From the NCBI GenBank assembly GCA_032718565.1, contig JAVGVS010000445.1, positions 186,001 to 250,000 of the forward strand: 64,000 nucleotides of DNA. The letters run 5' to 3'. Shown in pieces: positions 55,501-64,000 of the stretch (positions within the stretch are counted from its first letter, which is position 1; the number at the start of each line of letters is the position of its first letter). Under the pieces are notes generated by a model. That model worked only from the letters and a program-made list of their open reading frames with translations, did not search any database and was not told where the DNA came from. The stretch is from Distichodus sexfasciatus (taxonomy: Eukaryota > Chordata > Actinopteri > Characiformes > Distichodontidae). The position numbers were made by a program, and so were the translations under genes.

Positions 55501-55815
55501 ACAAGATGGAGGGAAATGGCATCTTAGCATTAGTGGCAGCATTTGAAATAGATTCTCACATGTCTTTGAGACGAGATTTGGTGCATGAACTCTTCTCCAG
55601 CTGCTCCTGAGTTCGTCCCATCCCTTCCTCGATTTTGATTGGCTAGCAAGAGACAAGTGACACTGACGAGCGCAGCTCTGTTCTAATAGTTCAACGGATT
55701 TCAACTTGAAGCGCTCTGAGCGCTGCAGTAAAAAGCCGTTTCCATCGCTGACGCCGTTTTTCTTCCGCTGAAGCCGTTTAGCGCGCTGAACGCAGAAGCT
55801 CATAGAATTTGTATT
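55501..55815 (+). repeat. Possible transposon remnant with short MEGNG frame
   Basis: An open stretch from ATG 55507 reads MEGNGILALVAAFEIDSH and continues to a stop near 55609, roughly 34 codons. Then come repeated CGCTGAA, CGCTGCAG, GCGCTCTGAGCG and AAGCCGTTT words in inverted sense, typical of a MITE end. It may be the N-terminal scrap of a transposase; family not identified. Confidence 0.35.
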
Positions 55816-56383
55816 AAAAATAGGCAGAAAATGGACACCGACCCTTAGTTTTACCTGAGGTCATTTTTCCAGACCTTTTTACAGAAGGTAAAACTGCCCG
55901 TCATCTTTGCTGACATTGTCCATAATTATTATGCATGTGGCGCATTCGGACAGGACTAAAATCACTGAGAAACTCCACGTTCTCATGTAAAACGAACCCT
56001 GTCCGAATAGTACTTAAGTTACTATGAATATCCAAAGAGTACACTTAAAAGTACAGTCTTTTATTGTGTTATGAAAATACCGTAAAATAATGTAGGGAAA
56101 TAACTGTATGTTTACAGCAGGCGGTGACAATGTAGAGATTGAGGCCTAAAGGCTAAACGCAGAGAATGGAGAGATGAAGATATGTGTGTGTGTGTGTGTG
56201 TCCTCTCCCTGTAGACAACCTGAGATGTGAGATTTGGAGTCGTTGTGGTTGGACTGCAGTGCTTATCTGTGTGGCGCCGGACGACAGTGACCTTAAAATA
56301 ATCAGATATGGCAGTACCTTTACAAATATAAGTGCATTAAGCTGTAATACCACTGGTGTGTGTGTGAGTGTGTGTTTGTCAGA
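55816..56383. other. Unique DNA, short (TG)n at 56182-56200
   Basis: No gene or further repeat partner. Confidence 0.3.
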
Positions 56384-56639
56384 GTGAAAAGTGAGTGATT
56401 ATTTGTCATTGTGAACACAGCACAGCACACACTGCACCACAACCGACTGTGACCTCTGCATCTGACCCATCCGTGAAGGAGCATTGGGCAGCTGACGTGG
56501 GTATCACCCAGGGAGCAGTGCTTGGGGACGGTACCTTGCTCACGAGCACCTCAGTGGCGCCTTGATCGGTCCGGGACTTGAACCGGCGACCCTCCGATCA
56601 CAGAGGGTCAACTCCGTAACCGCTACTCCACCAACTGGT
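56384..56639 (-). mobile_element. SINE-A, best-preserved full-length copy
   Basis: Read on the minus strand: head CAGTTGGTGGAGTAGCGGTT, B-box GCCGGTTCAAGTCCCGGACC, GGTACCGTCCCCAAGCACTG, TCCTTCACGGATGGGTCAGA, GTGCTGTGCTGTGTTCACAA and tail TGACAAATAATCACTCACTT. Intact A- and B-box regions suggest this is a relatively young copy. CAGAGT occurs at both borders. Confidence 0.92.
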
Positions 56640-57184
56640 CCAGAGTAAGCGCAGACACTGATATTTTCCGTTGTACGTTTACTTGATATCTCACGCAGCA
56701 CAGATGTCTCACTCACTTTATGCGATTTCAGTTATGGAAATCGTCGTAACGCGGCATATGCGCTCTTCTTACACTCGCATATTTTCTCGGATTTCCGAAA
56801 TGGAACACATGCTGGTGGACTGGACGCTGACTCAAGCATCTGTCCGCTCGACCTTGTCGCTTGGTAATGTGCCAACAGGGTCAGAATTTCCAAAAAGAGG
56901 AAGAGGCTCAGCTGCTCCCCTGCATCCCTGGATCTGACCGGATAACCCAAAAATAAAATAAAAATAAAGCTGCTGTGAAATGGAGCAGGGTTTGATGACC
57001 GTAGGGGCCAGAACCAGTTCGGGGTCAACACTGAGAGGTTTTTACTCAAATGTTGTCCAAACTTATTTACTGTTGACCTAAATGTAGGTTACTATATTTA
57101 ATATATCTCTTGAAATCATTACATTAACCACTTTTGAGTCTCCTGCAATCTTTCTAATGGAAATATGGAATGATGGATTTATTA
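56640..57184. other. Unique DNA, nothing recognised
   Basis: Frames of 88 and 105 codons overlap on opposite strands at 56671-57049; neither shows a domain. Confidence 0.3.
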
Positions 57185-57440
57185 GGAGTGTAACGATACA
57201 TCGATCGACATCGATACACCGATTTAATGGTAACATCGATCCAAAATGAAAACACTGATCAGATATTATACAGATTATGGCGTCACTTTATACTGAACAG
57301 ATGTATTTTTGCATTTCAATGTCTGGTTGCTGCTCAGGAACAAAAATGTCAAACTAGAGCTGCATTTCCGCAAGAAAACGTTAATGTACCAGAACACCCC
57401 ACATTTGCTCACATATTACATGCTTCACGTTTTTTTTCTT
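57185..57440 (+). repeat. hAT-like fragment (GTAACGATACATCGATC type)
   Basis: GGAGTGTAACGATACATCGA and ATCGATACACCGATTTAATG match the left end at 17505-17540 (TAACGATACATTGATCTACA). The interior is decayed. Confidence 0.5.
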
Positions 57441-57807
57441 TATGATTCCTTGTTTCAGACACCAAAACACTCCGCTTTCCAGCACCGTTGGCAGGTGGGA
57501 GTTTGAGCGTCCGAGCGTAACACAGGTGTCCTAATTCCAGCCCCGGGAGAACAGAGAGCTCCTGTGGAGCAGAAGTGTAAAAGCTGGCTTGATCTCGGGC
57601 TTCGCTATGAGTACGCTTCAGGTTTGCTGGGTTTTATACGCTGGCCAAGAGAGCCCAATGCAAATCGAAATTACAGTAAAGCAATGCAATAGCAAACATA
57701 TTAATCAAGTTGATAACGCACATATAAACACACTGCATTTACCAAGACGCCACACAAATTCGCTTTCATCAAAATGACCACACATTTTACAAATGTTCTG
57801 CACATTC
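57441..57807. other. Unique DNA, nothing recognised
   Basis: No repeat or gene supported. Confidence 0.3.
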
Positions 57808-58385
57808 AGGCTACGTTCACACTGCCATGCTAAAGTGACCCAAATCGGATGCCTTCATGTGACACAGATCTGATCTTTTCAGGGCTGTGTGGACACGCAA
57901 ATCTGATCTTTTCAAATCAGATTTGTGTCACTTTCATATGTGGCACTAAATCCCATACGTATCCGATTCGCGGCCATGCGACCTGAATGTGAACGCTCAG
58001 ATCGGAATTCATGTGGCTTTTTGCTTATACGCATGCGCTGACATCATCAGCCTGCACCGGCAGCGCGGGAAGGTAAAAATGGAGGAGAGCTGCGATAACA
58101 AAAAAAAGCTAGCCGCCTGACTTTTTTTCTCCTTTTCGGCCTGCTCGTGTACAGCTGATTCACTGTTTGTCGTCCTCCAGAGCAAAGTGCGACACATGCG
58201 TGAGCTACTAACGCCTCCATTTTTAATGCCACGAGTCGTCCCACAGATATGGCGTTTTTTGTTGTTGGTGACGCAGTTGACCACAGGTCACTTGTAGTTA
58301 TGAATGTGAACCGTCAAGATAGACAAATCCGATCTGAGCAAAAAATCGGAATTGAACGAAGTGGCTGGCAGTGTGAACGTAGCCT
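57808..58385 (+). mobile_element. TIR transposon (AGGCTACGTTCACACTGCCA)
   Basis: AGGCTACGTTCACACTGCCA at the left and TGGCAGTGTGAACGTAGCCT at the right are perfect 20-bp inverted repeats. Further inverted words lie inside (CAAATCGGAT/ATCCGATCTGAG; CCTGAATGTGAACG/ATGAATGTGAACCG). No clear target duplication. 578 bp; the 91-codon minus frame (58009-58284) is not a recognisable transposase. Confidence 0.85.
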
Positions 58386-58433
58386 CACAGACATGCTGCA
58401 AATACACAAAACACATGCAACATAACACAAGAG

Positions 58434-59325
58434 TGTCACAGCCGCGCCTCCCTCGCCGGCCATGCCACGCCCACGATCACCGGAGTTCTGACCTGGGGGT
58501 ATATGTTCTGTCCTCTGGGTTCACTTTCGGTGCCATTCCCATTGTGTCTGTTACCCCTCTTGTCTCTTCGGTTAGCTTAGCTTTTCCCCGCTAGCTGGCT
58601 CCCCACTTCCGGGTTCTCGATGTCTTCACTTTGTGCCCTCGTTAGAACGCACTCCCGCGTCCGCGTTTGTTGTCTCACTTCGTGCTTCCTACCTAGTAGG
58701 TTAGGATCTGTTTAGAGCACACCCTCGCTTATTATTCCTTTCAGCTGTCGCTCCTTACTTTCAGTTTTGGGATTGGGTCGCGCACTAATTTGGTTTATTA
58801 GTTTGTGTTATTTAAACTGGTCGGCCCGAGTCCTCCCCATGTCTGTCACCCTCGTGTTTACGTGTTGTTGGATTATGTTGGCTTTATTTCTCGTCTCGCC
58901 TGTTATTGTCACCTCCGTGCCTTTTGGATTATTTTGGACTCCGTTTTCGTTTTGGATTTGCTTCATGTTGTTCACACACCTCTCTTCTGTTTCTACCCAG
59001 GCTCGTGAATCTTAGTAAGCTTCCCTCCGGTCAGACTGCCGTTGTGTTTACAGAGTCTTGATTGTCTCAGTTTCGCCTCGTGAGTCTTAGTGTGTAATGA
59101 CCTCGCTCTTTCAGTTTACTCACGGAGGCTTTCTCCGTTACCTGCAGCATACGACTGGGAGCACGGGCCTCATCTTTCTTTTGTGACTGTTCCTGTTTTT
59201 GTGTGGTTTTGATCCTGAGTTTTTCCTGCCTTTTTGTCCTGCTTGTTTTTGTACACCGCTTCCTCCTGTTTTTGTTTAACGTTTAAATGCGTCCTCTCGC
59301 CTCCTTGACCACCGGCATCATGACA
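58434..59325 (+). mobile_element. Solo LTR (family 1), TSD AAGAG
   Basis: TGTCACAGCCGCGCCTCC ... CCGGCATCATGACA. AAGAG flanks exactly (58429-58433 and 59326-59330). Colinear with 25609-26545: shared GGTTCACTTT(C/T)GGTG, CCCCTCTTGTCTCTTCGGTT-like and CTTCCGGGTTCT words. 892 bp with no internal retroelement region. Confidence 0.92.
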
Positions 59326-59438
59326 AAGAGACTCATTTTTAGGAAGTCACATGCTTTTAAGAACATGAATTCCTGCACATATAACATACAATTAAATCAT
59401 GGAAATCGTTCAAAAAATACATTTTATATACGATCTGT

Positions 59439-60092
59439 GTGACCCTCCACGGCAAAACCAGTCGCTTGTCGCAACGGAGGTTTCTGAGAAAAACGACCGT
59501 TTATGTTGGGTGGGGTAAAATTTTGGATTTTGGATGTTTTTAGTGTTTTGAAACAGTGGAAGGTCTATACTGTACTGTTGTGAATAAATTTTGCTGAAAA
59601 ACTTACCCTTTCCATCCTAAAACCGTGACTTTCTTGAGGTGAGGAATTCAATTCCAGCAGAATGTTAAAAGTTTCTGTTTTGACCGCTCTACTTCAATAT
59701 TTACGGTAAATCCACTGGTTGACTAGCGTGAAGATATTTCTCCGGAATCCATCTCCGTCTCCCGAGTTCAGTTAACCTAACGCAGGTCGGCTCTCCGTGT
59801 GGCTGTGAATGCAGCGTAGGCTACCGTAAATGCAAACATAGCCACGACCGCACCAAGCGTCTGTGAGTGCTACGGAGATAGTCAACTTCAAAGGCAAATT
59901 TCTCCGTTTCTCACTTGGCGCGACAGAAGAAACCCGACTCCTTTGAATGTTGATATCTCAGTCATATGTCGTCCGATTCATTCCATATAGGTATCGTTCT
60001 GAAGCTTGAAGGTTGATGCCCTTTTAATGAAAAAATAATAACTCAGTTTTGAAAATTTGCGACAAGCGACTGGTTTTGCCGTGGAGGGTCAC
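59439..60092 (+). mobile_element. GTGACC family MITE, copy 3
   Basis: GTGACCCTCCACGGCAAAAC / GTTTTGCCGTGGAGGGTCAC inverted ends with extended subterminal repeats (GTCGCTTGTCGCAA / TTGCGACAAGCGAC). Uninterrupted, 654 bp. Flanks CTGT and ATAT do not match well. It supplies the empty site that dates the LTR insertion in copy 1. Confidence 0.9.
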
Positions 60093-60127
60093 ATATGGAG
60101 TATACTGTATATTAGAAGTGTGAACTT

Positions 60128-60245
60128 CCACTGGTCTCCACTGATTTGATTACGATTATTAGGTCAACGATTAGGTTCGATATGATATCTCGATGCGTCA
60201 CGATGCACACCATCAATTTTTCTACCTTACTTCACTTTGCACGCA
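60128..60245 (-). repeat. ATCGAATCG family fragment, reverse
   Basis: Reverse complement of 360-475: CACTGGTCTCCACTGATTTG, ACGATTATTAGGTCAACGAT, TACCTTACTTCACTTTGCAC. Confidence 0.6.
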
Positions 60246-60250
60246 GACTC

Positions 60251-60448
60251 GGGGGAGGTAGGGTTGCCGGTTCAAGTCCCGGACCGGTAAAGTTCCAGTG
60301 AGGTACTCATGAGCAAGGTACCTTCCCCAAGCAGTGCTCCCCATGTACTGGCAAAAAGAAAGCTGGCCACTGCACCTTCATGTCATATTTGATTGTGGTG
60401 CACTACTGTGTGCTGTGCTGTGTTCACGATGACAAATAATCACTCAAG
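60251..60448 (+). mobile_element. SINE-A, 5'-shortened
   Basis: Starts near the B-box GTTGCCGGTTCAAGTCCCGG, then ACCGGTAAAGTTCCAGTGAG, GAGCAAGGTACCTTCCCCAA, TTGTGGTGCACTACTGTGTG and tail GTTCACGATGACAAATAATC. A-box region lost. Confidence 0.85.
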
Positions 60449-60570
60449 TTATGTTGTGACAGGCAAGTTGCACTGACAGAACAAAATATCTATAATGATA
60501 TACAGCGTATAAGGCTTATTAATTAAATATTTGGACTATTTTTTGGCACTTGGGTTCATCTCACTTGCCT

Positions 60571-60608
<38 letters not shown>

Positions 60609-60758
60609 GAGAAACTTTTCGTTTTAATTAATCCTCACTGCTGTCCTGGAACAGCCTCGAAGGTCAACAGTAGCTGGACTGTTTCAGTATTGAGATGTTT
60701 CAGAGGCTGTAATGGGATATGGGTCACCATGGAAGGTCCAGTATTCCTCCTTCTTCTC

Positions 60759-60760
<2 letters not shown>
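60449..60760. other. Unique DNA with (GA)n at 60573-60605
   Basis: GAGAGA run of about 16 units; the rest unrecognised. Confidence 0.5.
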
Positions 60761-60802
<42 letters not shown>

Positions 60803-60950
60803 CTCTCTCTCGCTCTCTCTCTTTCTTTTCTCTCAGTCTGGCTCCACTACACATGTTGGCAAGCTCACTTGCGAATGGCTTCCATGGTTCCTCCCACTCG
60901 GCCTGGCACTGCCAACCTCTCTCTCTCTCTCTCTCTCTCTCTCCTTCTCT
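60761..60950. repeat. (CT)n microsatellites
   Basis: (CT)n at about 60762-60833 with CTCG interruptions and again at 60920-60946, separated by 85 bp of unique DNA. They generate Ser/Leu frames (60690-61073 and others) that are not genes. Confidence 0.9.
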
Positions 60951-61059
60951 CTCGTTTTCTCACACTCGTTTTTGGTGTCAGTCTCTCTCTCAGTTAAATT
61001 CGTAAGTACGATCCCAAACGTGTATATCAAAGCCAAGACTATACATGCACCAGGCTTTC

Positions 61060-62330
61060 AATGTAAATGTTAATACTCTTAGCGTTTTCTGTATTTTTAC
61101 ATCAAGCATTCTGTATTTGATATTTACAATACTGTTAGATTTTAGTGCTGTAAATATTCATATTTTTGACAATACCATTTTAATGATTTTCTTTGGGGCG
61201 GCACAGTGGAGCAGTGGTTAGCGCTGCCGCCTCACAGCAATAAGGTCCTGGGTTTAAACACCGGGTCGGTCGTAGGAGTAGGACTTTCCGTGAGCAGTTT
61301 GCGTGCTCTCCCCGTGTTCCTGTGGGTTTCCTCCGGGTGCTCCGGTGTCCTCCCGCAGTCCAAAAGCATGCACTATGGGTTAATTGGCGACCCTAAATTG
61401 GCCCTGTAAGGTATGAATGGGAGTGTGATTGTGTGAGTGTGTGTGCCCTGCGGTGTGTTGGCGCCTGCTCAGGGTTGTCTCCCGCCTTGCGCCTGTAAGT
61501 TCCCAGGACAGGCTCTGGTCCCCCCGCGACCCCAGTTGGGATTAAGCGGTTTGGATAATGAATGAATGAATGATTTTCTTTACAATAGTGTTTACCTTCT
61601 TATTTATGATACTGTATTTTTTTTTGTATTGTGCTGTAAATATCCATATAGATTCTTTTTTTTTTTTACAAAACAGAATTGTCCCTAATTTTATTACAAT
61701 ATTGATTATTTTTACCAAACATTATTGTCCATATTTTATTACAATACTCTATTTTTGTGTATAGTGCTGTAAATCTTTTTTTTAAATACATTATTGTCCA
61801 TTTCTTCTTATGGTATTGTAATAATATCATAGTTTTCCATGTATTACTTTAAAAATCCTTCCTTTTTAAAAATTCTGTTTAAACTATTTAATTATTTTAA
61901 ACATCCATATTTTTCCTAACAATACTGAAATATTTTTATAGATCAGAATTGTCCCTAATTTTTCACAATTATGATTTTTTTTTACAATAACCTCTTTTTG
62001 TGATAGTGTAGTTTTTTATGTGTTGTGCTGTGAATATCTGTACATTTTTTTTAAATATTGAAATTTTTATACTACAGTATTTTCCATTTGCAATATTACA
62101 TTTTTCAGTATTGTTCTGTAAATATCCACTTTTTTACAAACTGTTTATTTTCCAGGAGCTAATTGCATGACTGCAATGTATTTTGCTGTGTATATCAGTG
62201 TATACTGTTGAAATATTGAAGTATTTTTACAAAACAGAATTGTCCCTCTTTTTCTCAGAACAGTAATTTTTTACAGTATTATGCAGTGTTGTCTACTGCA
62301 AATTATCACGTTTTAAATAAGCAACACATC
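61060..62330 (+). repeat. Old diverged tandem repeat (TTTTACAATACTGT / GCTGTAAATATCC)
   Basis: Recurring TACAATACTG, GTGCTGTAAATAT, CCATATTTTT, AAAACAGAATTGTCCCTAAT and ATTATTGTCCAT words at irregular spacing on both sides of the SINE-B at 61195-61568. AT-rich and heavily mutated. Confidence 0.7.
61195..61568 (+). mobile_element. SINE-B, full length, perfect 13-bp TSD
   Basis: Reference copy: head GGGGCGGCACAGTGGAGCAG, A-box-like TGGAGCAGTGG, B-box-like GGGTTTAAACACC, middle GTGGGTTTCCTCCGGGTGCT, GCCCTGCGGTGTGTTGGCGC, 3' GGGATTAAGCGGTTTGGATA and (TGAA)n tail. AATGATTTTCTTT flanks exactly at 61182-61194 and 61569-61581, the signature of target-primed reverse transcription. Confidence 0.95.
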
Positions 62331-62489
62331 AAAGCCTTTGTGTACTTATTTTTATGAAACCGAAGTAAAAGTCCTTTATATTAAAACTTATTTATTTCAA
62401 AAACTTGGAACGTAGTTTTACATTTCACCTTCTTTCAGCTAATTAATAACTATACAACAATGTCACTGTCAGACTTTTATGTGCCATAT
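62331..62489. other. Short AT-rich unique interval
   Basis: Nothing recognised. Confidence 0.3.
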
Positions 62490-62705
62490 ACAGTACCTTG
62501 AAAAAGTATTCATAACTTTTTATACTATACACATTTTGACACCTTACAACCACAAACTTAAATGTTTTTTAATTGAGATTTTCTGTGATAGACCAACACA
62601 AAGTAGCACATAATTGTGAAGTGGTACGAAAATGATACATGGTTTTCAAAATTTCCAGCAAATAAAAATCTGAAAAGTGTGGCGTTCAAAAAGACCTTAA
62701 AACGG
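62490..62705 (+). mobile_element. Tc1/mariner-type element end, truncated
   Basis: TA|CAGTACCTTGAAAAAGTATT CATA, then GACACCTTACAACCACAAAC, GTGATAGACCAACACAAAGT and AATAAAAATCTGAAAAGTG. This is the well-known terminal sequence of a widespread vertebrate Tc1-like family. The right end and transposase are missing. Confidence 0.75.
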
Positions 62706-63410
62706 CTGTCTCTAAAATTCAATATACTGCAACAATGTTGTACAGCAACACCGTCGCTCAACTATTCCACTTAATTTAATTCTAACATCCTCTCCTCTGA
62801 TTTGCTTTCTTTTCTTTCTCGACGAGATATTGAGAAGTTTCTCAGTTCCTTAAATCAGTCTCTTTGTCTCTCTCTTTCGTCATGGCGCTGCAGAAAAACA
62901 ATAACGCTCATCAGTGTCATTTTTAAAGCCCAACAAGTCTTCCAGCGCATTATCAAACCATGTCATGTTTCTCATCACTCTCGAGTCGTTTGAAGCACTT
63001 TCGGCCGACGGGGGGAAAAGAGAGAGAGAGAGAGAGAGAACTCGGTTCCTATGGAAACGTCTAGGCGGCGCGAACTTGCCAGTAAAATCCGTTATAATTT
63101 AGTGGTGTGAAAGGAGCCCAGCTGGCAAAAGATGGTCTCTTTTACAAAGAGAGAGAGAGAGAGAGCCTTATGAGGGGAATTAGGCAGCTCTCAGTACAAA
63201 TTAGAGCTCAGCTTGAGGGCAGCATTAACATCTTTCCAGCATTTTTGGATATAGCCACGAAATACATTTGATGATATTTTATGCAAGGACATGTTATATC
63301 ACGGTTTATGGGGTCAAGGGGTCAGTCATTTTTTGGTCGTTCAAAGATGAGGTTCTCCAGATCAGAATCTACCTGAGAGTTAATTTTGGCTCATTAGTGA
63401 AGAGTATCTA
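62706..63410. other. Unique DNA with short (GA)n runs
   Basis: (GA)n at 63019-63039 and 63150-63166. 62900-63110 is balanced with CpGs (GGCGGCGCGAACTTGCC). No gene supported. Confidence 0.35.
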
Positions 63411-63689
63411 CAACAAATATAATGTATGTATGTCATATAATATATCACCATTACAAGGTACTTTTACATCAAATACATACGTTATATCATATACCTTACA
63501 TACATTATATAGTTTATATGACAAATAAAAAATATATGACATGCAGAAATACAGAAATATAAGTGGCAATGTTCTAGTGTTATACAAAAGTAACTAATGT
63601 TATATTTCTGTGAGGAAAAGTAACTACTAATAGTTATGTATTATTGAAAAAGAAATAATTGATATAGAAAAGTAGGTTACTCACCTACT
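63411..63689. other. AT-rich DNA leading into a minisatellite
   Basis: ATATCATATAC/TACATACATTATATAG words, low complexity. No gene. Confidence 0.4.
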
Positions 63690-64000
63690 TTAATACATTG
63701 CAGTTATAGAAATATAATTATATAATTAGTACTGTTATAGAAATGTAAAAAGTGTTATATTATTTATAGAAAATTAACCATATATACTGTAGATATAGAT
63801 ATACCTGTTATAGAACTGTAACTAGATATATATTACAGTTATAGAAACGTAATAATTGATATACTACTGTTATAAAATGTAAAAAGTGATATACTATTAT
63901 TATAAAAAAGTAGCTAGTGATATAATAGTTATAGAAAAGTAACCAGATACAGTATATGTTGGTGTTATAGAAATGTAACTAGTGATATATTACTGTTATA
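63690..64000 (+). repeat. ~31-35 bp minisatellite, cut by window end
   Basis: Units with GTTATAGAAATGTAACTAGT and GATATATTACT recur about nine times with changes, and the array continues past the edge. Weaker units may extend back to 63570. Confidence 0.85.

Noticed and set aside
55318..55803. 161-codon minus-strand frame
   Set aside because: Spans two repeat remnants; no recognised domain. The opposite strand's short MEGNG frame is the more plausible trace, and that is weak.
57800..58393. Target duplication for the AGGCTACG transposon
   Set aside because: GCACATTC and CACAGACA share only a few bases; no superfamily assigned.
60690..61073. 127-codon Ser/Leu frame
   Set aside because: Driven by (CT)n microsatellites.

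Overview
The window looks like nuclear DNA of a ray-finned (probably teleost) fish. It is AT-rich with microsatellites, tRNA-headed SINEs, hAT, PIF/Harbinger, TTAA-type and Tc1-like DNA transposon remnants, and solitary LTRs with 5-bp target duplications. I cannot name the species. I found no protein-coding gene, no cellular RNA gene and no bacterial or phage signal. The long open frames are in tetranucleotide arrays, pyrimidine tracts or minisatellites, or are short frames without a recognisable domain. The simplest reading is an intergenic region or a large intron. Several non-repetitive intervals have the texture of conserved non-coding DNA, but conservation cannot be tested from one sequence.

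Layout. 0-7 kb: AT-rich DNA with hAT fragments, a CA/TA microsatellite and one SINE. 7-10 kb: purine-rich DNA and a ~36-40 bp minisatellite carrying a solo LTR with perfect TAAAT duplications. 10.2-11.6 kb: a Harbinger-like element broken by an 8-bp-TSD hAT. 12.7-16.4 kb: GGAT/GATA arrays. 17.5-20.3 kb: a SINE broken by a fragment of a tandemly amplified SINE array 1.5 kb away. 24.7-27.6 kb: a four-level transposon nest. 30.2-32 kb: a SINE broken by a solo LTR, with a hAT at the LTR edge. 33-35.1 kb: two minisatellites, one a 47-bp array with a 94-bp alternating dimer. 35.7-38.8 kb: pyrimidine tract, TG repeat, hAT and a duplicated block around a SINE. 41.3-43.5 kb: two GTGACC-ended MITEs, one inside a hAT that is itself inside an older repeat. 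44.4-45.1 kb: an inverted SINE pair. 46.1-47.7 kb: an intact-ended hAT and a Harbinger-like element. 52 kb: a 21-bp minisatellite. 53.3-54.7 kb: LTR within LTR within which lies a palindromic hAT. 57.8-60.4 kb: a run of adjacent TIR element, solo LTR, MITE and SINE. 61-64 kb: diverged tandem repeats, a SINE with a 13-bp duplication, a Tc1-like end, and a minisatellite running off the edge.

What is most informative is not a gene system but stratified transposon insertions. Many have exact ends and target duplications, so the order of insertion can be read directly. Names used below (SINE-A, SINE-B, SINE-C, GTGACC family) are local labels for repeat families seen more than once in this window, not database names.
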